64,000 bases of DNA from Cyclobacterium marinum DSM 745 (GTDB lineage: Bacteria; Bacteroidota; Bacteroidia; Cytophagales; Cyclobacteriaceae), in assembly GCF_000222485.1 (NCBI RefSeq), contig NC_015914.1, forward strand, positions 2,862,501 to 2,926,500. The letters run 5' to 3'. Of this stretch, positions 20,038 through 29,232 are shown in pieces. The position numbers and the translations under genes were made by a program. Every line of letters begins with the position of its first letter. Position 1 is the first letter of the stretch. Below the pieces are notes generated by a model that was not told where the DNA came from, did no database searches, and saw only the letters and a list, made by a program, of their open reading frames with translations.

Positions 20038-20796
20038 ATGCACTCTTCAAAAAACAAACATAGAAAATCCATTGCAGAATTGGTTACAGAAAACCATGTT
20101 TTAGCAGAAGTGCTGCACTATTTTGGAATAAGTTTTTTTCAACATGAGCATCACTCTTTAGAAGAAGTATGTGCACAGTACAAAGTGAGTCCTTTTCAGG
20201 TAATCGCTGAGTTGGAAGAATGGGCCGGTAGAGTAGAGCCTACCAAAGATGAGCTCTTTCTACACCCCATAGGGGTTTTGGTGGGTTACCTAAAGAAGAA
20301 GCATAGGCATTTTATTAGGCAAGCTTTGCCTTTTCTTACCAGTATGGTGGAAGGCATAGAGATGGAAAAAAGCCAAAAAAGCTTGATTACAGACCTTCGG
20401 CTGATGTTTCCACTGTTTGTTGATGATTTTATTCATCATATTCATGAAGAGGAAGATACCTTGTTTGAAAGGATCGCCTACTTGCATGAAATAGAAGGCG
20501 GTGCCATCCCCTTGGTTGAAGCCATAAAAGTGTTTGAATTACCCTCCATTCAGAAAATGGCAGAAGAACATGATGCCCATGACGATGAAATGATAGGTAT
20601 TCGAAAACTCACCAATGATTATGAAATATCAGGTGAGGCAAGTGTTTCTATGCGTGTGCTTTTCATCGAACTTCAAAAGCTGGAAAAGGAATTAATGATT
20701 CACGCAAAAATTGAAAATGACCTGCTGTTCCCTAAGGCGGTAGAACTTGAGCGGGAAGTTTTAAGAAGACTTCGTTTGCAAATAAAAAACAATTGA
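20038..20796 (+). CDS. Hemerythrin-domain protein with a ScdA/YtfE-like N-terminal domain
   Basis: 252 aa from the ATG at 20038; a GTG six bases earlier is also possible. The N-terminal 60 residues (LVTENHVLAEVLHYFGISFF) match the DUF542 domain of the ScdA/YtfE/RIC iron-sulfur repair proteins. The cysteine pair usual after this segment is replaced by QHEHH. The C-terminal part is a four-helix hemerythrin-like bundle with the His/Glu iron ligands: HFIRQALPFL, DDFIHHIHEEEDTLFERI, HDAHDDE and HAKIENDLLFP. It probably binds a di-iron centre and acts in oxidative or nitrosative damage. Its stop overlaps the ruvX start (TGATG). Confidence 0.8.
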   Translation: MHSSKNKHRKSIAELVTENHVLAEVLHYFGISFFQHEHHSLEEVCAQYKVSPFQVIAELEEWAGRVEPTKDELFLHPIGVLVGYLKKKHRHFIRQALPFLTSMVEGIEMEKSQKSLITDLRLMFPLFVDDFIHHIHEEEDTLFERIAYLHEIEGGAIPLVEAIKVFELPSIQKMAEEHDAHDDEMIGIRKLTNDYEISGEASVSMRVLFIELQKLEKELMIHAKIENDLLFPKAVELEREVLRRLRLQIKNN

Positions 20797-21209
20797 TGGG
20801 TAGAGTTTTGGCCATCGACCTAGGGACTAAGCGTACAGGCTTAGCCGTCACTGATCCATTGATGATTGTGGCAAGTCCATTAGAAACTATACCTACGCAT
20901 CAATTGTTAGAATATTTGAAGCGCTATACAAATAGCGAGGAGGTATCAACAATTGTATTGGGATGGCCTAAATCTCTGGATGGGACAGCTACCAATATGA
21001 CCCAGCCGGTCTTGGCATTGGAAAAAAAACTAAAGAAAACTTTTCCTGCAATACCTGTGGAACTGGTAGATGAGCGTTTTACCTCCAAAATGGCCATGCA
21101 ATCCATGATCAATATGGGAAGCAAGAAAAAAGATAGAAAAGAAAAAGCGGGCAATCTGGATAAAATTAGTGCCGCTATAATTTTACAAACATATTTAGAT
21201 AGAAAATGA
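20796..21209 (+). CDS. ruvX: Holliday junction resolvase-like protein RuvX/YqgF
   Basis: 137 aa with an RNase-H-like fold. The first acidic residue is in LAIDLGTKRTG, VLGWPKSLDG follows in the middle, and DERFTSKMA and DKISAAIILQTYL hold the later acidic residues. The family is implicated in 5' end processing of pre-16S rRNA and was first proposed as a resolvase. The ATG at 20796 overlaps the upstream stop by one base, and its own stop overlaps the def start by four bases (ATGA). This indicates translational coupling across the three-gene operon. Confidence 0.93.
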   Translation: MGRVLAIDLGTKRTGLAVTDPLMIVASPLETIPTHQLLEYLKRYTNSEEVSTIVLGWPKSLDGTATNMTQPVLALEKKLKKTFPAIPVELVDERFTSKMAMQSMINMGSKKKDRKEKAGNLDKISAAIILQTYLDRK

Positions 21210-21754
21210 TATACCCTATAGTAGCTTTTGGTCACCCGATACTTAAAAAAGAAGCAGAAGAAATTCATGAAGGAGAAGAGGTGAGCGGGTTAATTCATGA
21301 CATGTTTGAAACTATGGGTAAAGCCAACGGCGTAGGCTTGGCAGCCCCGCAAATCAATAAAGGAATACGACTTTTTGTGATTGATAGTAACCTTATGCTG
21401 GATGAGGAAGATGAAGAAAAAGGCATAAGGAAAGCTTTTATCAACCCCATCATTCTAGATGAGTATGGTGACAAGTATGTTTTCGAGGAAGGTTGTTTGA
21501 GCATTCCTGAAGTGAGGGCAGAGATTACAAGGCCAGAAAAGTTGACCATTGAATATTTTGACGAAAACTGGAACCTCAAGGAGGAAGAATTTTCCGGAAT
21601 GACCGCAAGGGTGATTCAACATGAATACGATCACATAGAAGGCATACTTTTTGTTGATTATTTAAAAGGGCTTAAAAGAAGAATGGTAAAGGGTAAATTA
21701 ATAGATATAAGCAAAGGGAAGGTGCCTACAGACTACCGTATGATGTACCCTTGA
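21206..21754 (+). CDS. def: Peptide deformylase
   Basis: 182 aa with all three family motifs: NGVGLAAPQ (motif I, about 41-49), EEGCLSIP (motif II, Cys metal ligand) and QHEYDHIEG (motif III, two His ligands and catalytic Glu). It removes the N-formyl group from new proteins using Fe2+ or similar. Essential housekeeping gene, coupled to ruvX by an ATGA overlap. Confidence 0.97.
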   Translation: MIYPIVAFGHPILKKEAEEIHEGEEVSGLIHDMFETMGKANGVGLAAPQINKGIRLFVIDSNLMLDEEDEEKGIRKAFINPIILDEYGDKYVFEEGCLSIPEVRAEITRPEKLTIEYFDENWNLKEEEFSGMTARVIQHEYDHIEGILFVDYLKGLKRRMVKGKLIDISKGKVPTDYRMMYP

Positions 21755-21790
21755 TTTTTCCTTAATGATTACTCACCCTTAATTTTTAAC

Positions 21791-22582
21791 ATGCAAAACC
21801 TTACTTTAGCATTAGTTCAAACAGATATATATTGGGAAAATAGTGCGGCTAACCTTGCCATGTTTGAGGAAAAGCTGTGGGGGATAAAAGAAAAGGCGGA
21901 TATCATTGTCTTGCCGGAAATGTTTACCACCGGCTTTACCATGAATTCAGAGGATCAATCAGAGCCCATGAATCTTCATGCCAGCAAATGGTTGCTCCAA
22001 ATGGCCTCACAACTGAAATCGATCATTACCGGGAGTGTGATCATTAAGGAAGGTGGAAAGCATTATAATCGACTACTTTGGGCTACTCCTGAAGGAGAGC
22101 TCCTCCACTATGATAAAAGACACCTCTTTCGCATGGCCGGTGAAGACAACTACTTTTCCATGGGAATGGAAAATAAAACCTTTACTTGTAAAGGATGGAA
22201 AATAAGACCTCAAATCTGTTATGATTTGAGATTCCCTTTATGGTCCCGAAATGCCTCTACCCCCGAGGGAGAGATGGACTATGATTTGATTTTTTATATC
22301 GCATCCTGGCCGGCGTCAAGAGTGACTGCATGGGATGCTTTACTCCGTGCAAGGGCTGTAGAAAATCTTTGCTATTGTGTAGGGGTGAATCGTGTAGGTG
22401 AAGATGGAAACGGTGTAAATTATTGTGGACATTCTGCGGCTTATGGATTCAAGGGTGATGAATTGATTCAATGCGGTGAAATAGCTAAGATTTCCACTGT
22501 TACCCTTGATGGAAAAGCACTATTAGATTACAGAACCAAGTTTCCGGCTTGGAAGGATGCTGATAAGTTTTCTTTGGGTTGA
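21791..22582 (+). CDS. Nitrilase-superfamily omega-amidase (YafV-like)
   Basis: 263 aa. The catalytic triad is visible: Glu 43 in LPEMF, Lys 109 in YDKRHLF and Cys 143 in QICYDLRFP. The FTTGFTMN and DKRHLFRMAGED segments are typical of the omega-amidase/YafV branch, which hydrolyses alpha-ketoglutaramate or alpha-ketosuccinamate in metabolite repair. It lies 36 bp after def on the same strand, so it may be co-transcribed. Confidence 0.88.
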   Translation: MQNLTLALVQTDIYWENSAANLAMFEEKLWGIKEKADIIVLPEMFTTGFTMNSEDQSEPMNLHASKWLLQMASQLKSIITGSVIIKEGGKHYNRLLWATPEGELLHYDKRHLFRMAGEDNYFSMGMENKTFTCKGWKIRPQICYDLRFPLWSRNASTPEGEMDYDLIFYIASWPASRVTAWDALLRARAVENLCYCVGVNRVGEDGNGVNYCGHSAAYGFKGDELIQCGEIAKISTVTLDGKALLDYRTKFPAWKDADKFSLG

Positions 22583-22804
22583 TTTGGTGAAAAAAATAGA
22601 TTTCGTAAAAAATCCCCCTTGATCCCCCTTTAAAAAAGGTGGAGTTCGTGCTTTTCAGATTGCAGCTATGTTTCTGGATTTTAATTGGATCATTTCTATT
22701 CATTAATACCGATTCTGTCTTCTCTGCTAATATTCGCAACTCCTCCTTGGAAAGAGAGCAAAGCATGTCCCGGCCAAAGTAGGGAGGGAATGCGACGGGT
22801 ACGG
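22583..22804. other. Intergenic stretch with a CCCCCTT-type inverted element
   Basis: Between convergent genes. The part near 22610-22645 is rich in CCCCCTT with a following AAAAAAGG. It resembles the degenerate CCCCCTTT...AAAGGGGG interspersed element often seen between Bacteroidota genes. The remainder, 22650-22800, has an open minus-strand reading frame that I cannot assign to any family. Confidence 0.35.
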
Positions 22805-24934
22805 TTAAGGACTAACAATCAGCTTTTTGTAATGCCTTTCATTCGCGTCATTTATAATTTCTAGCATGTACAAGCCTGAAGGTAAGTTATGGCCGTTAAT
22901 TAAATTTTCCTGATTTTTCACCAAGTCTATGCCTTCCATAATAAGTGCTCCGGATGTACTGTAGATATTCAGCTTAGCAGCTCGATTGATCACAATTTTG
23001 AATTCCTGACCATGTGTTGGGTTGGGGAACAGTACTATTTCAGTAGGAGCCCCGGGTTCGGTACCTCCATCATCCAACTGGCTCAGGTACTCCAAACCAC
23101 CTGCCCTGTTTCCAAGTATCAGATCAAAACCTTCACCTAATAGGTTTGGTACGAAGGTGATGGATGTATTGCGACCAAACCTGCTAGCTTCAAAACTGGT
23201 CTCTCCCATATTAATAGATACTTGAACTCGCTCAGTTTCTTTCATAAAATCCTCAAGGGCATACAAAATACCTTGTTGGTTGATGGCCATTAAAAAAGGA
23301 GATGCACCTGATTGTACCGCAACAGATAAATTTCTTGCCACAGGATTGTCGATGAAATCTAAGAAATCGTTATTCAACAATTCCAGTCCATAACCATTGT
23401 TTGGGTTAAATGAAAAAAGCAGAAGTTCTCCCGTCTGCCTTGCCAGAAGTAAATAGTCATCTCTCTCATCATGGAAAAAGTGGACCTGATCCAATCCTCT
23501 CAATATTATCGAGGGTAGGATTAATTCAGTTCGGTTCTCGGGGTTAGAGATGGTGGACAGATAAATTTTCTTTTCAGGAACATTGTTTTCATAGTAATCC
23601 CCTGTAACAATATGGTAAGTTTGATTGTCTTTGGTTGTATATCTTTGGTAGCTTGGTTCCGTCAGGTTAAGCTCCCCAATATTCAAGTAGTTGCTAGAGA
23701 TCAATCGGGCCTGGTTGTCCCTTAGTTCATAAGCCCAAATGCGACCTTGTATTTCATCTCCGACCTTGGTGTTGGCCGCAATATAGAGCTCACCGGTGTA
23801 TTGATTGCCTACAAAAAAAGGGCGTGAATTTTCTCCAAAATCTAGCATTTCTTCTTTTAAAAATAGGCTAGCATCCGATTCTTGCTCAGGGGATAGTCTA
23901 TACAAAGCTTTTGCAAAATCAATGGTATAAGTATAAGCAGTGGCCGAAGAATGGGAAGAAACGATCAATGCCTCATCCAATACATACCCGGCATGAAAAA
24001 TGGGGAATTGAGGCAAAGGGCCAAATTCAGGTATGTGGGTACTAATTGTATTGAATATTGGTTCAGTATTTGTCCCTTTATTGGATAAAAAATAAAGACT
24101 ATTGCATTCATCTCTTCCCATCAAAAGATCCTTTATCCCATCTCGATCAAGGTCCTTATATAGTAGACTGTGTCCTCCGGAATGCAGGGTTTTTAGGTTA
24201 TCAGTAGAAACCCGAGCATTCTTGATCGGTGTTCCATCGCAACTAAAACCAAAGCTAATGTCTCCACAATCACAAAACTCAAAATTCCCCCAATGGTTTT
24301 GAGAAGCTTTGAATTGGTCAATATCCGCTGTACCCTTCCTTTCCATGCTGGTATTTTGGTAGTATTCCAAAAAATCTCCTGAAGCAAAATTAAAGGTAAG
24401 TACATCCAAATCGCCATCATTGTCTAGGTCTTCGATGAGTGGGATATCTAATATATTGGTTGTTAGATTAGAGCCGTTTTCCAATCGAAGAAAATTTTGG
24501 GCAACTTCCCATGTAGGTATAGTACTGCCCTGATTACTTACATTCCTGTAAGCTTTGATGCCAAAAGGAGAACCTGTAAACAAATCTTTTTTTCCATCCC
24601 CATCAAAGTCCACTAAGATCAAAAAAGCGTTTACATCTTCGGGGAACATATAATTACCTCCCGGAAGATACCGGTAGGAAGCACCACTTTTTTCAAACAC
24701 TTTTATGGTTTCAGAATTAATGTCCCAGATTATCAATTCTTCTTCCCCATTATTATTGCTATCAAATTCCTGAAGTTGAGCTGAGTTTATCCCCCCTGTA
24801 AAAGCCAAGGGTAGCGGCTCCCCATTTTCATCCAGAAACGTAAGGTTTGTTTGAAACTTAAATTCATATTGAGCCTTTACCATAGGAGTGACGAAAATAA
24901 ACATCAAGAGCAGGTGAATTGATTTTGTCAACAT
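22805..24934 (-). CDS. FG-GAP/VCBS-repeat secreted protein with T9SS type A sorting domain
   Basis: 709 aa. Signal peptide at about 1-21. Several FG-GAP/VCBS-like repeats carry calcium-loop motifs such as DFDGDGKKDLFTG, DLDNDGDLDV and DLDRDGIKDLLMGRD, suggesting a beta-propeller. A Cys-rich segment FCDCGDISFGFSC is present at about 219-231. The last 75 residues form a type A T9SS C-terminal sorting domain: FPNPTHG at its start, YSTSGALIMEG, LPSGLYMLEI and the terminal KKLIVSP. It should be secreted and anchored at the surface. Function unknown; no partner genes adjoin. Confidence 0.85.
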   Translation of the reverse strand: MLTKSIHLLLMFIFVTPMVKAQYEFKFQTNLTFLDENGEPLPLAFTGGINSAQLQEFDSNNNGEEELIIWDINSETIKVFEKSGASYRYLPGGNYMFPEDVNAFLILVDFDGDGKKDLFTGSPFGIKAYRNVSNQGSTIPTWEVAQNFLRLENGSNLTTNILDIPLIEDLDNDGDLDVLTFNFASGDFLEYYQNTSMERKGTADIDQFKASQNHWGNFEFCDCGDISFGFSCDGTPIKNARVSTDNLKTLHSGGHSLLYKDLDRDGIKDLLMGRDECNSLYFLSNKGTNTEPIFNTISTHIPEFGPLPQFPIFHAGYVLDEALIVSSHSSATAYTYTIDFAKALYRLSPEQESDASLFLKEEMLDFGENSRPFFVGNQYTGELYIAANTKVGDEIQGRIWAYELRDNQARLISSNYLNIGELNLTEPSYQRYTTKDNQTYHIVTGDYYENNVPEKKIYLSTISNPENRTELILPSIILRGLDQVHFFHDERDDYLLLARQTGELLLFSFNPNNGYGLELLNNDFLDFIDNPVARNLSVAVQSGASPFLMAINQQGILYALEDFMKETERVQVSINMGETSFEASRFGRNTSITFVPNLLGEGFDLILGNRAGGLEYLSQLDDGGTEPGAPTEIVLFPNPTHGQEFKIVINRAAKLNIYSTSGALIMEGIDLVKNQENLINGHNLPSGLYMLEIINDANERHYKKLIVSP

Positions 24935-25120
24935 AGGGGATAATTGCGGTTTGGCTGCTAAATCTTCTTAGGGCTTAAAATTAATTTTTTGCTTTCCATT
25001 AAGAAAGGTATTTTTGAACTTTAACGAGATTTAGTAGAAAACAGATACATTACTTTAATTTGTATTCAATGGAAAAGAAGGACTTGTTTGTTTTTTGCAA
25101 AAAAAAAATGATTAGGCAAA

Positions 25121-26413
25121 ATGGATAAAATAGCGCAATTGTATGACCTTTACCTGTCTTCGAAACGTGTGTCTACAGATACCCGAACTATTGAAAAAGG
25201 AGACTTGTTTTTTGCTTTAAAAGGTCCTTCCTTTGATGGGAACCAATATGCGGAAAAAGCCTTGCTCTCTGGGGCCAAGGCAGTGGTCGTAGATGATCCG
25301 AAAGTGGTTGTGGACGAGCGTTATTTTTTGGTTGCAGATGTTTTAGTGGCTCTTCAACAATTGGCGAACCATCATCGGAAACAATTGGATATACCGGTTA
25401 TTGGATTGACCGGTTCCAATGGCAAAACCACTACAAAAGAGCTTTTGGTTAGGGCCCTGTCCGGGAAATATGTGGTACAAGCAACTTATGGTAACCTCAA
25501 TAACCACATCGGTGTTCCTTTGACTTTATTGAGTTTGAAACCGGGGACTTCAATGGCAATAATTGAAATGGGTGCCAGTAAGCAAGGGGATATTGATGAA
25601 TTGTGTCGAATTGCATTGCCTACTCATGGACTGATTACCAATATAGGTAGAGCACATTTGGAGGGTATGGGTGGAACAGAGGGGGTATTGAAGACCAAGA
25701 CGGAGCTATTTCAATATTTGCTGGAAACAGGAGGGCAAGTATTTATTAACTCCTCCCAGAAGATCTTTACCAATATGATTAGAAGGTTTGATCAGCCGGT
25801 CCTATTTCCAGGTCCATCTGATTTTTGCCAAGTAACTTTTGAAGGAGCAAACCCCCATGTTACTTTTAGCTTGCCTCCGGATCAGACCATATATGTGTCC
25901 AACCTGATAGGACACTATAACTTTGACAATATTGCAGCAGCATTGTGCGTAGCTCAATATTTTGAAGTGTCATTAAAGGAGGCAGCAATGACCATTGCTG
26001 CTTATGTTCCTGAAAATATGCGATCTCAGGTCATCGTAAAAAGAAGCAACATAATTTTATTGGATGCTTACAATGCCAACCCTTCCAGCATGGAAGCCGC
26101 TTTAAGGGCTTTCGATAAGTTGGATAAACGGAAACATAAAATGGTAATTCTTGGCGATATGTATGAGTTGGGCGAGTACAGCAAAGCTGAACATGAGAAA
26201 GTGGGAGAGTTGGTCAATCAAATGCGTTTGGATAAAATCTGTTTTACAGGAAAGGATACCCAATATGCCTTGTCTAAGGCTCCTAAAGCCCTATATTTTC
26301 CTGATCCTTTTTCCCTAAGAAACTGGCTCCGAGATTCCAATTTGGAAGACTACCAAATACTAATCAAAGGAAGCAGGGGGATGAAGTTGGAAGGCTTGCT
26401 TACTTTCGTTTAA
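25121..26413 (+). CDS. murF: UDP-N-acetylmuramoyl-tripeptide--D-alanyl-D-alanine ligase
   Basis: 430 aa, the normal length for MurF. N-terminal substrate domain with VSTDTRTIEKGDLFFALKG, central ATPase domain with P-loop GSNGKTTTKE (about 107-116) and the downstream GNLNNHIGVP and EMGASKQGD motifs. The C-terminal Rossmann-like domain contains DAYNANPSSM and LGDMYELG. It adds D-Ala-D-Ala to the peptidoglycan precursor in the cytoplasm. It is isolated from the division and cell wall cluster, which is common in this order. Confidence 0.97.
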   Translation: MDKIAQLYDLYLSSKRVSTDTRTIEKGDLFFALKGPSFDGNQYAEKALLSGAKAVVVDDPKVVVDERYFLVADVLVALQQLANHHRKQLDIPVIGLTGSNGKTTTKELLVRALSGKYVVQATYGNLNNHIGVPLTLLSLKPGTSMAIIEMGASKQGDIDELCRIALPTHGLITNIGRAHLEGMGGTEGVLKTKTELFQYLLETGGQVFINSSQKIFTNMIRRFDQPVLFPGPSDFCQVTFEGANPHVTFSLPPDQTIYVSNLIGHYNFDNIAAALCVAQYFEVSLKEAAMTIAAYVPENMRSQVIVKRSNIILLDAYNANPSSMEAALRAFDKLDKRKHKMVILGDMYELGEYSKAEHEKVGELVNQMRLDKICFTGKDTQYALSKAPKALYFPDPFSLRNWLRDSNLEDYQILIKGSRGMKLEGLLTFV

Positions 26414-26773
26414 GCAAGAGTTTAGAGAGCGTTCCGTACACCGAGTGGGAATTTGGGCTGAAAAGCCCTCCGATCCCAACTCAGTGTAAAGTGAAGTAAC
26501 TGGCTTAATAGATTTGCCTGTATCTGCTAGTGGTATTTCCGTGTCTTGTAATGTAAGATAAATATTAGAGTCAAAGAACATTGCTCAACCCCTTGAATCT
26601 CTCAATTGGGTGAATTTTAGAGCTTCAATGAATTACTTAATTGTTGACAGAGAAACTGCAAATGAAGTAGAAACTTGCTATTAACAAGGAATAATCAATC
26701 ATACCTAAAGCTGTTGCGCTTTAAATAGACACCGATGTTTGTAATGTAATACTGTATTCTCGAGAAAAATAAA
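26414..26773. other. Intergenic region carrying a long inverted repeat
   Basis: No gene that I can support. Positions 26437-26488 form a long imperfect hairpin: the outer arms TACACCGAGT-GGGA and TCCCAACTCAGTGTA pair with one bulge and one mismatch, and an inner GGGCT/AGCCC hairpin has a GAAA loop. No T-run follows, so it is not a standard terminator. It may be a REP-like element or a structured RNA. Confidence 0.5.
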
Positions 26774-27241
26774 ATGAATCTATCTGAACTTATTATTTTA
26801 AATTTCAAAGAAATAAGAACAAGAAGCATTAAGCTTTGGAAAGGGCTACCTGAGAAATATTATAATTGGAAACCTGACGGAAAAGCAATGAGTGCGTCAG
26901 CAATGATAAGGCACGTTTTGGAAGCTGATTATGGCTGGAATATTATTATTAATCAGGGAGATATGTCAAATTACAAAACACCTTGGAAAAATCGCCCTTT
27001 CATTAGCGTTGATGATGAGCTAGAATTTGCGAAGCCCTATAGGAGGCAGTTTTTAGAAAGTGTACGGCATTTTTCGGATACGGAATTAAATGAAACCGAA
27101 ATTGTTCACCCAGGAAATGGAGAAAAGAAAATCCTTACCAAATATTTGTTGCGAATTGGGTATCACGAATCAGTCCATGCAGGACAATTCCTTTCGTATT
27201 TAAGAGCAATGAAAATTGATCGCCCCGAGATATGGGACTGA
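26774..27241 (+). CDS. DinB family protein
   Basis: 155 aa four-helix bundle. Likely metal-site histidines are in MIRHVLEADYGW (about residue 47) and YHESVHAGQF (about 133-137), the usual DinB positions. DinB-like proteins include thiol transferases and damage-inducible proteins of unknown activity, so the substrate is not deducible. Upstream is the hairpin region, downstream a sulfatase remnant. Confidence 0.8.
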   Translation: MNLSELIILNFKEIRTRSIKLWKGLPEKYYNWKPDGKAMSASAMIRHVLEADYGWNIIINQGDMSNYKTPWKNRPFISVDDELEFAKPYRRQFLESVRHFSDTELNETEIVHPGNGEKKILTKYLLRIGYHESVHAGQFLSYLRAMKIDRPEIWD

Positions 27242-27512
27242 AATGATGATAATACAGCAGAAAATAAAATGTTGCCATCATATCGGGAAACCCCAATATT
27301 TTTGAAGAATTAATGGGCACCATGCCTAAGTGGGTTTACAGTTAGGAAAGCAATTACTACTTGGATATTTTCAGGGATATATTCCCAAAGTATTCATAAC
27401 AATGTATTATTTTTCTATTGATTACACCATCCAATACGATGCCTTCAACAAATTTCTGGTTTAAATAAGCCTCATTATAGCTATATTGGCAATTATTTAT
27501 AACCGAAAAATC

Positions 27513-28900
27513 ATGAAGTTGGGACATTTTAATGTAATTATATTTTTATTGGCAATTATTACTGCTAGCTGTAATAACAAAGAGGTAAGAGACTTAAAAG
27601 ATATTGAAACAAAGCCTAATATTTTATTGCTCTTTTCTGATGACCATCAATCGGATTTGATAAATGCGTTGGGAAATCCATACATTAAAACACCTCATTT
27701 AGACAAATTAGTAAAAGAAGGCACAACTTTTACCCAGGCATTTACAGAAACTCCGACTTGTGTTCCGAGTAGAGCGTCTTTATTGACTGGTTGTAGTTCT
27801 TTGACGCACAATAGTTTCTATCCAAGGTATTCAGGTACTGGTAATGAAAGTTTAGAAAAGTGGCCCAAGACAATGAAGGACGCAGGGTACACAACCTTTT
27901 GGACCGGAAAATGGAATGCTCATGGTGGTCCTGAAAGATGGGGAATCGATATGCAATCGAGGGTTTATATGGGAGGAATGGGGCCTCACATGATGAGTTT
28001 TGAAGAAAATGGAGAAACCATTACCGGCTTTAGTTCTGAATTGTTTGCAGATGCTGCCATCCGGTTTTCAACGAAGAACAAACGAAACCATTCTTCTTAA
28101 CAGTTGCCTTTACGGCTCCTCATGATCCTAGAACTCCTCCTCAGGAATATAAGGATATGTATAAGCCCAATGAAGTGCCTTTGCCTGCAAACTTTTATTC
28201 TGAATATCCTTATGAGGATGGGTATAAAAACATTCGAGATGAGAAACTTCTGCCTTTCCCAAGAAATGTAGATTCTGTTAGGAATGAAATTGCGCTGTAT
28301 TACGGGATGATTTCTCATATGGATACACAGATAGGTCGCATTTTGGAGGCTTTAGACAATAGCGGGTTAGCGGATAATACAATTGTTATTTATGCATCTG
28401 ATAATGGACTGGCAGTGGGACATCATGGACTTCTTGGTAAGATGAGTTTTTATCGCCAAAGTTTAAATGTTCCTTTGATTATTAAAGGGTCAGGAATTCC
28501 TAAAAACACCAAAACAGATGCCTTTGTATACCTATATGACCTCTACCCAACGATTTGTGAAATAGTAGGAATAGAGGTGCCACAAACAGTTGAGTCCAGT
28601 AGTTTTTTATCGATATTGAAAGGAGATTCAACAGCTGTACATCAATACATGTTCGGAGCTTTGGCAGATTTAAAGCGATCCGTTACTACCAAGCAATTTA
28701 AATTAATTCGTCACTACTATTCAAAAAATGAGATGCATGGTACAGATGAATATCTATTTTATGACCTTAAAAATGATCCTTTAGAAATTATCAACCAAAT
28801 TCAAAACCCCGAATATTCCCAAGAAATATCCAAGTTGAAAGAGGTTCTAGCGAATTGGCAAGAGGAGAAAAACGATTTTTTGCCCAATAAATACGATTAG
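27513..28900 (+). pseudogene. Sulfatase, family S1, broken by one frameshift
   Basis: The N-terminal part is 27513-28100 in one frame: lipobox ITASC, Asp pair in LFSDDHQ, and formylglycine motif CVPSR with Cys 83. The C-terminal part continues in another frame to 28900 (TAPHDPRTPP, YASDNGLAVGHHGLLGKMSFYRQSLNVPLI). Both parts together make a normal sulfatase of about 460 residues. The break is at 28064-28070 in GGTTTTCAAC, where losing one base from a TTT/CTC-like context explains the shift. Either a real inactivation or a sequencing error. The start is the ATG at 27513, giving the lipoprotein signal. Confidence 0.85.
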
Positions 28901-29232
28901 TGGAGTAAAAAAAAACATTATATAATGATGTAGGGTGATGAAGATCGAAATACGCTATCGAGATTCTATTAGCGCTTAAAATTTTTTAAGTGTCTGATGT
29001 TTAATGGCCTATCAGTATTAATATTATTTCTACTTTATGGTACAAATTAAACTTTAACATGGTTTAAATAGGGGGCGTTGAAATCAAAAGCTATTTATAT
29101 ATAAGATCGTTTAGTAAAATGTAACAATCTATCTTATGATCTATTCTCTATGAATATTTGAATTAATTTTAGTGTATTTTGTAAATTAGAAAATTCATCA
29201 GCCCAAGGTAAAATTAATATTCAGTAGGTAAT
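28901..29232. other. Gene-free stretch before the DUF1593 gene
   Basis: AT-rich, no open frame with family features and no clear terminator. It probably holds the promoter of the gene at 29233; TATTTTG near 29170 is a weak match to a -7 element. Confidence 0.3.

Noticed and set aside
22500..22766. Minus-strand open frame after the nitrilase gene
   Set aside because: Overlaps the 3' end of a clear gene and shows no recognisable domain; kept only as part of the intergenic element.
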